Source of the DNA: Ridgeia piscesae
Taxonomy: Eukaryota > Annelida > Polychaeta > Sabellida > Siboglinidae
DNA: 64,000 bases
Direction: 5' to 3'
Assembly (NCBI GenBank): GCA_025642075.2
Contig: JAODUO010000079.1
Location: forward strand, 440,501 to 504,500
Part shown: positions 1-11,607 of the stretch, piece after piece
How positions within the stretch are numbered: position 1 is the stretch's first letter
Layout of the letters: every line of letters begins with the position of its first letter
Position numbers and translations under genes: made by a program
The notes under the pieces: model-generated
The model's database searches: none
The model's input: the letters and a program-made list of their open reading frames with translations, nothing else
Told to the model about the DNA's origin: nothing

Positions 1-3000
1 ACTACTGTCACTCTGTCGTCGTGTAGTTTCTTGTATGTGCATGGAGGTGCTGTATACTACTGTCCCTCTGTCGTCGTGTAGTTTCTTGTATGTGCATGGA
101 GGTGCTGTGTACTACTGTCACTCTGTCGTCGTGTAGTTTCTTGTATGTGCTTGGAGGTGCTGTATACTACTGTCACTCTGTCGTCGTGTAGTTTCTTGTA
201 TGTGCATGGAGGTGCTGTGTACTACTGTCCCTCTGTCGTCGTGTAGTTTCTTGTATGTGCATGGAGGTGCTGTGTACTACTGTCACTCTGTCGTCGTGTA
301 GTTTCTTGTATGTGCATGGAGGTGCTGTATACTACTGTCCCTCTGTCGTCGTGTAGTTTCTTGTATGTGCTTGGAGGTGCTGTGTACTACTGTCACTCTG
401 TCGTCGTGTAGTTTCTTGTATGTGCATGGAGGTGCTGTGTACTACTGTCCCTCTGTCGTCGTGTAGTTTCTTGTATGTGCATGGAGGTGCTGTATACTGC
501 TGTCACTCTGTCGTCGTGTAGTTTCTTGTATGTGCATGGAGGTGTTGTATACTACTGTCCCTCTGTCGTCGTGTAGTTTCTTGTATGTGCATGGAGGTGC
601 TGTGTACTACTGTCACTCTGTCGTCGTGTAGTTTCTTGTATGTGCATGGAGGTGCTGTGTACTACTGTCACTCTGTCGTCGTGTAGTTTCTTGTATGTGC
701 ATGGAGGTGTTGTGTACTACTGTCACTCTGTCGTCGTGTAGTTTCTTGTATGTGCATGGAGGTGCTGTGTACTACTGTCACTCTGTCGTCGTGTAGTTTC
801 TTGTATGTGCATGGAGGTGCTGTATACTACTGTCACTCTGTCGTCGTGTAGTTTCTTGTATGTGCATGGAGGTGTTGTATACTACTGTCCCTCTGTCGTC
901 GTGTAGTTTCTTGTATGTGCATGGAGGTGCTGTGTACTACTGTCACTCTGTCGTCGTGTAGTTTCTTGTATGTGCATGGAGGTGCTGTATACTACTGTCA
1001 CTCTGTCGTCGTGTAGTTTCTTGTATGTGCATGGAGGTGTTGTATACTACTGTCACTCTGTCGTCGTGTAGTTTCTTGTATGTGCATGGAGGTGTTGTAT
1101 ACTACTGTCCCTCTGTCGTCGTGTAGTTTCTTGTATGTGCATGGAGGTGCTGTGTACTACTGTCACTCTGTCGTCGTGTAGTTTCTTGTATGTGCATGGA
1201 GGTGCTGTGTACTACTGTCACTCTTTCGTCGTGTAGTTTCTTGTATGTGCATGGAGGTGTTGTATACTACTGTCCCTCTGTCGTCGTGTAGTTTCTTGTA
1301 TGTGCATGGAGGTGCTGTATACTACTGTCACTCTGTCGTCGTGTAGTTTCTTGTATGTGCATGGAGGTGTTGTATACTACTGTCCTCTGTCGTCGTGTAG
1401 TTTCTTGTATGTGCATGGAGGTGCTGTTACTACTGTCACTCTGTCGTCGTGTAGTTTCTTGTATGTGCATGGAGGTGCTGTACTACTGTCACTCTTCGTC
1501 GTGTAGTTTCTTGTATGTGCATGGAGGTGTTGTATACTACTGTCCTCTGTCGTCGTGTAGTTTCTTGTATGTGCATGGAGGTGTGTATACTACTGTCCTC
1601 TGTCGTCGTGTGTTTCTTTATGTGCTGAGGTGTTGTTACTACTGTCACTCTTCGTCGTGTAGTTTCTTGTATGTGCATGGAGGTGTGTACTACTGTCACT
1701 CTGTCGTCGTGTAGTTTCTTGTATGTGCATGGAGGTGTGTTACTACTGTCACTCTTCGTCGTGTAGTTTCTTGTATGTGCATGGAGGTGCTGTATACTAC
1801 TGTCACTCTGTCGTCGTGTAGTTTCTTGTATGTGCATGGAGGTGTTGTATACTGCTGTCACTCTGTCGTCGTGTTGTTTCTTGTATGTGCATGGAGGTGT
1901 TGTATACTGCTGTCACTCTGTCGTCGTGTAGTTTCTTGTATGTGCATGGAGGTGCTGTTACTACTGTCACTCTTCGTCGTGTAGTTTCTTGTATGTGCTG
2001 GAGGTGTGTATACTCTGTCACTCTGTCGTCGTGTTGTTTCTTGTATGTGCTGGAGGTGCTGTATACTCTGTCACTTTCGTCGTGTGTTTCTTGTATGTGC
2101 TGGAGGTGTTGTATACTCTGTCACTCTTCGTCGTGTTGTTTCTTGTATGTGCTGGAGGTGTTGTTACTCTGTCACTCTGTCGTCGTGTGTTTCTTGTATG
2201 TGCTGGAGGTGTGTGTACTACTGTCACTCTTCGTCGTGTGTTTCTTGTATGTGCTGGAGGTGTTGTTACTCTGTCACTCTTCGTCGTGTTGTTTCTTGTA
2301 TGTGCTGGAGGTGTTGTTACTCTGTCACTCTGTCGTCGTGTTGTTTCTTGTATGTGCTTGGAGGTGTGTTACTACTGTCCCTCTTCGTCGTGTTGTTTCT
2401 TGTATGTGCTGGAGGTGTTGTTACTCTGTCACTCTTCGTCGTGTTGTTTCTTGTATGTGCTGGAGGTGTGTTACTACTGTCCCTCTGTCGTCGTGTGTTT
2501 CTTGTATGTGCTGGAGGTGTGTACTCTGTCACTCTTCGTCGTGTAGTTTCTTGTATGTGCTGGAGGTCTGTACTACTGTCACTCTCGTCGTGTAGTTTCT
2601 TGTATGTGCTTGGAGGTGCTGTTACTACTGTCCCTCTTCGTCGTGTAGTTTCTTGTATGTGCTGGAGGTGCTGTGTACTACTGTCACTTTCGTCGTGTAG
2701 TTTCTTGTATGTGCTTGGAGGTGCTGTGTACTACTGTCACTCTTCGTCGTGTAGTTTCTTGTATGTGCTTGGAGGTGCTGTACTACTGTCACCTTCGTCG
2801 TGTAGTTTCTTGTATGTGCTGGAGGTGCTGTACTACTGTCACTCTTCGTCGTGTGTTTCTTGTATGTGCTTGGAGGTGTGTGTACTACTGTCACTCTTCG
2901 TCGTGTAGTTTCTTGTATGTGCATGGAGGTGTGTGTACTACTGTCACTCTTCGTCGTGTAGTTTCTTGTATGTGCTTGGAGGTGTGTGTACTACTGTCAC

Positions 3001-6000
3001 TCTGTCGTCGTGTAGTTTCTTGTATGTGCTGGAGGTGTGTGTACTACTGTCACTCTGTCGTCGTGTAGTTTCTTGTATGTGCATGGAGGTGTGTGTACTA
3101 CTGTCACTCTGTCGTCGTGTAGTTTCTTGTATGTGCTTGGAGGTGTGTTACTACTGTCACTCTTCGTCGTGTAGTTTCTTGTATGTGCATGGAGGTGCTG
3201 TTACTACTGTCACTCTGTCGTCGTGTAGTTTCTTGTATGTGCATGGTGTGTTACTACTGTCACTCTGTCGTCGTGTAGTTTCTTGTATGTGCATGGAGGT
3301 GTTGTTACTACTGTCACTCTGTCGTCGTGTAGTTTCTTGTATGTGCATGGAGGTGTGTACTACTGTCACTCTGTCGTCGTGTAGTTTCTTGTATGTGCTG
3401 GAGGGTGTACTACTTCACTCTTCGTCGTGTAGTTTCTTGTATGTGCTTGGAGGTCTGTATACTACTGTCACTCTTTCGTCGTGTAGTTTCTTGTATGTGC
3501 TGGAGTGTTGTTACTACTTCACTCTGTCGTCGTGTAGTTTCTTGTATGTGCATGGAGGTGTGTATACTACTGTCACTCTGTCGTCGTGTAGTTTCTTGTA
3601 TGTGCATGGAGGTGTGTATACTACTGTCACTCTGTCGTCGTGTAGTTTCTTGTATGTGCATGGAGGTGCTGTTACTACTGTCACTCTGCGTCGTGTAGTT
3701 TCTTGTATGTGCATGGAGGTGCTGTATACTACTGTCACTCTGTCGTCGTGTAGTTTCTTGTATGTGCATGGAGGTGTTGTATACTACTGTCACTCTGTCG
3801 TCGTGTAGTTTCTTGTATGTGCATGGAGGTGCTGTATACTACTGTCACTCTGTCGTCGTGTAGTTTCTTGTATGTGCATGGAGGTGCTGTATACTACTGT
3901 CACTCTGTCGTCGTGTAGTTTCTTGTATGTGCATGGAGGTGTTGTATACTACTGTCACTCTGTCGTCGTGTAGTTTCTTGTATGTGCTTGGAGGTGCTGT
4001 ATACTACTGTCACTCTTTCGTCGTGTAGTTTCTTGTATGTGCATGGAGGTGCTGTATACTACTGTCACTCTGTCGTCGTGTAGTTTCTTGTATGTGCATG
4101 GAGGTGCTGTATACTACTGTCACTCTGTCGTCGTGTAGTTTCTTGTATGTGCATGGAGGTGTTGTATACTACTGTCACTCTGTCGTCGTGTAGTTTCTTG
4201 TATGTGCTGGAGGTGCTGTATACTACTGTCACTCTGTCGTCGTGTAGTTTCTTGTATGTGCTTGGAGGTGCTGTATACTACTGTCACTCTGTCGTCGTGT
4301 AGTTTCTTGTATGTGCATGGAGGTGCTGTGTACTACTGTCACTCTGTCGTCGTGTAGTTTCTTGTATGTGCTTGGAGGTGTTGTGTACTACTGTCACTCT
4401 GTCGTCGTGTAGTTTCTTGTATGTGCATGGAGGTGTTGTGTACTACTGTCACTCTGTCGTCGTGTTGTTTCTTGTATGTGCTTTTTTTTTTTTTTTTTTC
4501 CCCCCCCCTTTTATGTGCTTGGAGGGGTCTGTGACTACTGTCACTCTTTCGTCGTGTAGTTTCTTGTATGTGCTTGGAGGTGTTGTGTACTACTGTCACT
4601 CTTTCGTCGTGTAGTTTCTTGTATGTGCTTGGAGGTGTTGTGTACTACTGTCACTCTTTCGTCGTGTAGTTTCTTGTATGTGCTTGGATGTGTTGTGTAC
4701 TATACTCTCACTCTGTCGTCGGGTAGTTTCTTGTATGTGCTTGGAGTTGATGCGTACTACTGTCACTCTTTCGTCGTGTTGTTTCTTTTATGTGCTTGGA
4801 GTTTCTGCTGACTACTGTCACTCTTTCGTCGTGTAGTTTCTTGTATGTGCTTGGAGGTGTTGTGTACTACTGTCACTCTTTCGTCGTGTTGTTTCTTGTA
4901 TGTGCTTGGAGTTTCTGCTGACTACTGTCACTCTTTCGTCGTGTAGTTTCTTGTATGTGCTTGGAGTTTCTGCATACTACTGTCACTCTTTCGTCGTGTA
5001 GTTTCTTGTATGTGCTTGGAGTTTCTGCGTACTACTGTCACTCTTTCGTCGTGTAGTTTCTTGTATGTGCTTGGAGGTGTTGTGTACTACTGTCACTCTT
5101 TCGTCGTGTAGTTTCTTGTATGTGCTTGGAGGTGTTGTGTACTACTGTCACTCTTTCGTCGTGTAGTTTCTTGTATGTGCTTGGAGGTGTTGTGTACTAC
5201 TGTCACTCTTTCGTCGTGTAGTTTCTTGTATGTGCTTGGAGGTGTTGTGTACTACTGTCACTCTTTCGTCGTGTGTTTCTTGTATGTGCTTGGAGGTGTT
5301 GTGTACTACTGTCACTCTTTCGTCGTGTAGTTTCTTGTATGTGCTTGGAGTTGATGCGTACTACTGTCACTCTTTCGTCGTGTTGTTTCTTGTATGTGCT
5401 TGGAGTGTTGTGTACTACTGTCACTCTTTCGTCGTGTAGTTTCTTGTATGTGCTTGGAGGTGTTGTGTACTACTGTCACTCTTTCGTCGTGTAGTTTCTT
5501 GTATGTGCTTGGAGTTTCTGCTGACTACTGTCACTCTTTCGTCGTGTAGTTTCTTGTATGTGCTTGGAGTTTGTGTACTACTGTCACTCTTTCGTCGTGT
5601 AGTTTCTTGTATGTGCTTGGAGTTTCTGAGTACTACTGTCACTCTTTCGTCGTGTAGTTTCTTGTATGTGCTTGGAGGTGCTGTATACTACTGTCACTCT
5701 TTCGTCGTGTAGTTTCTTGTATGTGCTTGGAGGTGCTGTATACTACTGTCACTCTTTCGTCGTGTAGTTTCTTGTATGTGCATGGAGGTGTTGTGTACTA
5801 CTGTCACTCTTTCGTCGTGTAGTTTCTTGTATGTGCTTGGAGGTGTTGTGTACTACTGTCACTCTTTCGTCGTGTAGTTTCTTGTATGTGCTTGGAGGTG
5901 TTGTGTACTACTGTCACTCTTTCGTCGTGTAGTTTCTTGTATGTGCTTGGAGGTGTTGTGTACTACTGTCACTCTTTCGTCGTGTAGTTTCTTGTATGTT

Positions 6001-6930
6001 CTTGGAGTTTCTGCATACTACTGTCACTCTGTCGTCGTGTAGTTTCTTGTATGTTCTTGGAGTTTCTGCTTACTACTGTCACTCTTTCGTCGTGTAGTTT
6101 CTTGTATGTTCTTGGAGTTTCTGCTTACTACTGTCACTCTTTCGTCGTGTAGTTTCTTGTATGTGCTTGGAGTTTCTGCTTACTACTGTCACTCTTTCGT
6201 CGTGTAGTTTCTTGTATGTGCTTGGAGTTTCTGCATACTACTGTCACTCTTTCGTCGTGTAGTTTCTTGTATGTGCTTGGAGTTTCTGCGTACTACTGTC
6301 ACTCTTTCGTCGTGTAGTTTCTTGTATGTGCTTGGAGTTTCTGCATACTACTGTCACTCTTTCGTCGTGTAGTTTCTTGTATGTGCTTGGAGTTTCTGCA
6401 TACTACTGTCACTCTTTCGTCGTGTAGTTTCTTGTATGTGCTTGGAGTTTCTGCGTACTACTGTCACTCTTTCGTCGTGTAGTTTCTTGTATGTGCTTGG
6501 AGTTTCTGCGTACTACTGTCACTCTTTCGTCGTGTAGTTTCTTGTATGTGCTTGGAGTTTCTGCGTACTACTGTCACTCTTTCGTTGTGTTGTTTCTTGT
6601 ATGTGCTTGGAGGTGTTGTGTACTACTGTCACTCTTTCGTCGTATAGTTTCTTGTATGTGCTTGGAAGTGTTGAGTACTATACTCTCACTCTGTCGTCGT
6701 GTTGTTTCTTGTATGTGCTTGGAGGTGATGTGTACTATTCTCACTCTTTCGTCGCGTTGTTTCTTGTATGTGCTTGGAGGTGATGTGTACTATTCTCACT
6801 CTGTCGTCGCGTTGTTTCTTGTATGTGTTTGGAGGTGTGTACTACTCTCACTCTGTCGTCGTGTTGTTGCTTGTATGTGCATGGAGGTATTGTGTACTAT
6901 TCTCACTCTTTCGTCGCGTTGTTTCTTGTA
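1..6930. repeat. 55-bp minisatellite array (array A), truncated by window start
   Basis: About 125 tandem copies of a 55-bp unit; recognisable pieces are ACTACTGTCACTCTGTCGTC, GTGTAGTTTCTTGTATGTGC and a variable tail such as ATGGAGGTGCTGTAT. Copies 1-1380 keep the 55-bp period almost perfectly. From about 1381 to 3700 many copies lose one to five bases. From about 4500 the unit changes to CTTTCG and CTTGGAG forms, and from about 6000 to a GGAGTTTCTGC form. The last copies (about 6600-6930) are the most diverged, as is usual at array edges. There are no unique spacers, so this is not CRISPR. Open frames cross it only because stops are rare in the unit; none is a gene. Its left end lies outside the window. 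Confidence 0.97.
4482..4512. other. Homopolymer interruption in array A (T18, C9, T4)
   Basis: A run of 18 T, then 9 C, then 4 T replaces part of one 55-bp unit, after which the repeat resumes with ATGTGCTTGGAGG. No other copy has anything similar. It could be a real homopolymer insertion or a sequencing or consensus fault; the low complexity and the noisy array around it favour a fault. Confidence 0.7.
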
Positions 6931-6939
6931 TGTGAAATA

Positions 6940-7510
6940 TAAACCAGAATATCATCCATGTGACAAACAACTCCCTCCACCCCTTTCAACAAGTGTAAGT
7001 GTGACGTGACGTGACGTGATGTGACGTGACGTTGGAAGATCCCATGCAGGAACGGAACTGATGCCGAGTAGGCATGCGGTTGATGGCTACTAAAGTGCGT
7101 CAGGAAGATGGTCAGTAGCTCGGATTCCCCGCAAAGAGACAATTGCCAGATGCTACTGTCCGCGTCAAACTTGGTGACAGTCCAGTCCGCTGACATCATG
7201 TGGAGTATCTCTCGAAGTACTGCATGGTTGAGTTTTCCGAGGTCCACGCATGTCCCCACTCGGCCGTCTGGTTTGAGAAGAAGCACCTTACCAGAGCACA
7301 TTCAGTTGGCATAGTAACTGGGATGATTACGTCTTTTTTCACAGTCCAACTCCTTCTTAACTCTTTGAAGTAAGGGGTAGGGAACTTTTCTTGCTGTGTA
7401 GCCTTGGGCTGAGGGTGATGCGGTAGTCTGGGTTCACTTGGCCAAGTCAAGTGAAGAGATTTGGGAATTCTGTACTGAAATTAGGCGTCGAACAGAAACT
7501 ACCTTTGCTG
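6940..7510 (-). pseudogene. Ty3/gypsy-type retrotransposon reverse transcriptase remnant
   Basis: Minus-strand frames carry blocks typical of Ty3/gypsy (Metaviridae) reverse transcriptase: a KPDGRV-type block followed by CVDLGKLN near 7235-7285, a KFDADSSIWQL block near 7145-7180, and the catalytic-box equivalent CHMDDILVYI at about 6936-6965. The aspartate pair of the active site is kept. The segment just N-terminal to this, at about 7290-7450, lies in a different frame, and an in-frame stop lies further upstream, so the copy is broken by frameshift and stop. A GTGAC pentamer expansion also interrupts it. The downstream half of the polymerase, RNase H and integrase are absent because array A begins immediately after the catalytic box. 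No LTRs were recognised. This is a dead fragment, clear at family level. Confidence 0.85.
7001..7032. repeat. (GTGAC)n pentanucleotide microsatellite
   Basis: About six GTGAC units, one changed to GTGAT, lie inside the decayed reverse-transcriptase frame, where they encode repeated RHVTS on the minus strand. This is local slippage expansion in dead coding sequence. Confidence 0.85.
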
Positions 7511-8760
7511 ATTTCATCAACGCGTGAGATGATCTTTAGGGATAAGAGTTTGTAGACAGGCTATCGACAAAGAAAAGCAAGATCTTTATCATAATGTATT
7601 CATCTTTTAATCGAGGCACAGCTAGCCGGGAGTGCTGTAGCATTTAAATTGTCCCATGTGCAGACAATCCTTAATATTAATATTGCTGACAGTTATGCTA
7701 ATAGGGCCTACGTCAGTACTGACATGAGTCAATGACAAGAAGCTCATCACCCCATTGTTGAGCGCAACTCGTGTATTCTAGATCAGTCTCAGAAGTAAGA
7801 ATGTGCGTTTCTCCGCCGTAGCCGCACACACCAACGCAGAGGTAGAGTCACCACAACATTCAAGAACGTGGACGCCAGACCCTGCTTTACGAGCAGGTCA
7901 CACATCGTTACACATGACGAGTTCTTGGCGACAAATTCTTGTCGACATCACCCGCTGGGCGCGCAAGAATTAAAGCGGCAATGTGCACGAGTCCGTTCTC
8001 CTGTGTCTCAGCCATGTCGTTCTGGTAGACCTTTGTCAACTGATTAGCATCTAGCTATAGTTCTTTGTCATCGACAGCCTCCAATCTCACGATTGTCTTC
8101 TAATTGTTTGTCTGATCACAAACAATTCATCATCGCTTCCTTTCTGCAATCCCAACCGATGTAGCTCTCCACTCGTCCAATATATATACCACCCAGCACA
8201 TTCAAGGCATTGTTGTATTTCCTTTGCTCATAAATGTCTCTTTCCCCTTCCAAATTGACATAGTCATTTTCGGCCCATCACTTCGCTGGGATCCACACTC
8301 CTGTCGGTCGCTGGTTTGTCTGCCTTCATTATTATTAATGGTAGTTCGTCCACTCCAACATCCTTTCGCTGTTCTGTGTCTTATTTACTGCTTTACCTAC
8401 ACTTTTATATTATCGTCTCCTGCAACTATTTCTTTTGCAGAATTTGTGTATCTTCATCTCGCATTCTCCGTCCGGTTCTTGATACACTCCTGTCATATAT
8501 TAGCAGCCAGTGAGTGACCTGTCACTTCTTTCCATTGCTGATGTCAAAAGAAATATTATTTGTTATTTTTTGCCTCGATCTTTGGCCAGTTTGAAGGTCA
8601 ATCTTCTTCAAACAGGCCCGTAAACTTATTTCGCTGACTGTTTTTATTTCCGTTCCGTTGTTCCCACGTCTGCTTGGTATCTTGCGAGATTCCCTCTTCT
8701 GAAAGAATGTGCTTACTGTTTACCACCGCCCAGTTAGTAGTTGCGAACATAACATATCAA
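7511..8760. other. Intergenic DNA, no gene recognised
   Basis: Only short open frames with no recognisable domains are present. The stretch at about 7740-8060 is richer in CpG and might be further decayed sequence from the minus-strand retroelement, but I could not match it to protease, gag or integrase blocks. A TGAAGGTCA sequence at 8592-8600 fits the extended nuclear-receptor half-site TNAAGGTCA, but one such match is expected by chance in a window this size. Confidence 0.6.
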
Positions 8761-8832
8761 TAATAAGAATAATAATACATTTTATTTGGTATAGCGCCAC
8801 ATCCATAATTGTTCGTGGCGCTTCACAACATA
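8761..8832. repeat. Dispersed-repeat-like segment with an 8-bp hairpin
   Basis: An AATAATAATACATTTTATTT stretch is followed by TATAGCGCCAC and a GTGGCGCTTCACAAC end. AGCGCCAC (8793-8800) and GTGGCGCT (8815-8822) form a perfect 8-bp stem with a 14-base loop. From general knowledge, the combination of an AATAATA run, a TTTATTT-TATAGCGC block and a GCGCTTCACAA end resembles a short dispersed repeat common in marine invertebrate genomes. I do not assign a family name. Confidence 0.5.
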
Positions 8833-11270
8833 TTACTATTTAAAATCCATAATAAAGATATGAGTATACAATAAGATGAATACTAATGGTTTAAATGGTA
8901 TATAAATAATTAAAATTAATACAGTATTAGTAGCGTAGCATTTCTAATTAAACAAATTACCTATTAGTCACAAACATACACACTAACCAATCTAGCGAAT
9001 AATTACGTAATAATACTGATAAATATCACTGTCTCTGGGTCCACATATGTGATGATATTCTCCCATGTGCATTCCTGTCTTAATGATATTCACGCTACAT
9101 TGGCCTTTGCTTCTTACTCTCCATCATAGCATGTGGTCTTCCTTACTTTCTGTTTCATAATATGTTCTGCTCCATTCAGTCTTCCATCGTATTGTGCATG
9201 CAATTAAATCTGTCAAACGTCTCTGGCCAGCACATTATCTGGACCCATATCACATAAACCCAGTTTGAGGGTGACAAACCGGACTTCACATGAGAGTCGA
9301 TGCCGGCTAGCTGTTCGGTCATTTTCGCTAGTGTGTCGCTGTTGTCTGGTTACCTCCCTTTCCTGCAGGCGGAAAATGATTTCACTGTTTAATTTCATCC
9401 TCACACACAAGGGGCCACTGATGATGATTACGTCAGTACTATCCTTTGCAAACCTCCTTATTAACCTCAGCCAATGGAATCCCTCACGAGGAACGTGGTC
9501 AGCATCCGGTCATGTGATATCATTTTGGGTGATTTCAGCCACAACCTGCTCGTGTTACATGCAATGTTTAGGATGCGAATGGGTCATTATATTGGGATTC
9601 CCACCAGTCGATCAGCTCCTACGGCTGACGCAGTAGCGACTGGCGAATCTAGTTACTATAGTTTTGTAGTTCGCCTCCGATCGATTCCAGGGTGTTATAG
9701 AGACGATCAGCCAGAGATACTGTAGCGCAGCGCAATGACCCATGGTTTGCGAGGAGGAAAAATGTTGATCGTTTAGTTGTACCTCTTTATGTTACTTGTG
9801 CTGATTACATGTGATGCGTGTGTCTTCGAATTTTTCTTCGCCTAGATCAATGGCTTCCGTGAATGGTAGGCGAGATCTGTCATGCTGGTGAGTTAGGTCA
9901 ACAATCAGATATCGAGTTGTCCCTTTTCTGGATCCAATGCACATTGCTCAGGGGCCGTACGATGCCCACGTCCCACGCTTTCACGAGGATGTCATGCTAG
10001 GGTCTTGTATGTTGGTAGACAATAGACATTAGCGAGAAATATGTATGCTCACACTCACAGGCTTGGATGAGATGTGAGCTGGCATGACTCACCCCCACCC
10101 AGTTCTCCGCCAAGGGAAACATTTAATTGCGTGATATGGGGAGAGGGATTCCGCTTCGAGGGAAGTCTTTTGCACGAAAATTTACGTGTACAACACCACA
10201 TGTCTATCCCTTTGATCGACCGTGACAATGCCCAACTCTATACACCTATACCAATGGATCGCTGGAAAACGCATTCCTAACACCGCTTACCACACCAGTC
10301 ATGACTCGACCCGAATTCGTGACATCATGACTCATGACCATTTTCACCCATGTGTCGTGAAAGGACTGGCTATTCTTAAATGATTTAAAATGAAAGTATT
10401 TATGTTACATTCAGCATTTCACTTCGATTGTGGATTGTGGGCTGGGAGAGCGCCAAGCGGTGGCGCCACCCCACGGCACCTAAACTATAGAAGCATGGCA
10501 CTGACAGAGCGCCAAATGGTGGTGCTACCTTACGGACGCAGGTTAAATATATTCGAGTGTCGGTGGCGTCACGACACGGAGGCAGTTCGCTTGATTTTTT
10601 ACAAATGCTCACTTTCGTTCATTTCATTTTTGAGACTACGACATTGTTGTTGCGCAGCGCAAAATTTACATGTTTTACATGGGACATTTATCCGTATTAT
10701 TCAAAATCCCAGGACAATTACCCGGATCTCAAGTCGGTGACCTACCTGGAGTGGCGTAGCTCCGAACATAAATATATTAAAATAGCATTTTATTATAGTT
10801 TTGTTCATTTATATTACGCATATTTGTGAACACGTAAATTGTGTTATTTAAGAAATGAATTGTACACTGTATTAATATTTGTCTCCCTCCCAGATGCTTT
10901 ATTAGATACGTAGGTCTCTATTACTTGATTGGTGTAATATTCAGTAATTTCCGTAAAACAGAAAAAATGACAAGTAGACTCTTCAGTAAGATAGTGGTCT
11001 GGATATACAATGTGCAGACAGAAATACACCATTCAAAGCCTAACAATGAATTTACTCTTTGTAAAGCAAACTAAAGTATTATATAATTATATATTATTAT
11101 TATGATACGGTATGGCCCACATACATCAGTGTTAATATTATATTACTTACACTGAAGCAATGACAATGTTGTTTATTACTAATCACGGGTGCATTGATAC
11201 CGTTGTCTATTTACTTGATTGCACCAATGGATTAACAATAGATATTCGACCGTCGTCATTATATAGCTAC
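8833..11270. other. Intergenic DNA, no gene recognised
   Basis: AT-rich up to about 9050, then mixed composition. No open frame shows a recognisable domain. The one notable structure is a pair of related segments at 10447-10467 and 10506-10529, 59 bp apart, each starting AGAGCGCCAA and followed by GGTGG; these may be an old duplication or a fragment of a short mobile element. Confidence 0.6.
10447..10529. repeat. Degenerate 59-bp direct repeat (two copies)
   Basis: AGAGCGCCAAGCGGTGGCGC and AGAGCGCCAAATGGTGGTGC start 59 bp apart. The first copy also contains the palindrome GGTGGCGCCACC. Two copies only; origin unknown. Confidence 0.5.
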
Positions 11271-11607
11271 TCCAGAATGTACATTCTGGAACACTCCATG
11301 GCGGCGGCATTTTCTCAGTGTACATAGAGGTCAAATAGTGTAACCTGTAAGGACTTGTGGCTACGTGCCAGGCAGGCGCACGCGTAGTGCAGCACTACCG
11401 ACCACGTTCCATCGATTTCCGTTCGTTGCGGCCTTCACCTTCCAATCTGACTCTGACGTCAATCGAACCGAAAGTGCGCCACCTAGCTGCATTTCTGCCG
11501 AGCGCTGTAGGAAGTTGCTTTTGACATTTGTATTTCTGTCGATATCCCATTTAAAAAGCGACGTTTAAACGTATTGTCAGTAATTTCTTGTGGATATACA
11601 TATGTAG
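11271..11607 (+). promoter_or_regulatory. Candidate promoter and non-coding first exon
   Basis: A 20-bp perfect palindrome (11271-11290) is followed by ATGGCGGCGGC (11298-11308), which matches the YY1 core-promoter motif. Further in come a CCAAT box (11442-11446), a full consensus cAMP response element TGACGTCA (11454-11461), and local CpG enrichment from about 11380 to 11580. The block ends at TATGTAG followed by GTAAGT, a strong splice donor at 11608-11613. This is what a TATA-less housekeeping-type promoter with a non-coding first exon would look like. The nearest known plus-strand coding exon is the ERR start exon 11.9 kb downstream, which has a good splice acceptor just ahead of its 5' UTR, so ERR is the natural owner. 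This is inference; the transcription start is not shown by the sequence. A second donor-like GTGAGT lies at 11952. Confidence 0.35.

Noticed and set aside
1885..2595. Open frames of up to about 236 codons across array A
   Set aside because: They run through indel-rich 55-bp repeats in several frames and on both strands; they exist because the unit has few stops and show no domain or conserved start.
1..6930. CRISPR-like appearance of the tandem arrays
   Set aside because: Units are contiguous without unique spacers, the context is an animal gene, and no cas genes are present.
7740..8060. Possible further retroelement coding sequence on the minus strand
   Set aside because: CpG-richer but no protease, gag, RNase H or integrase block could be recognised.
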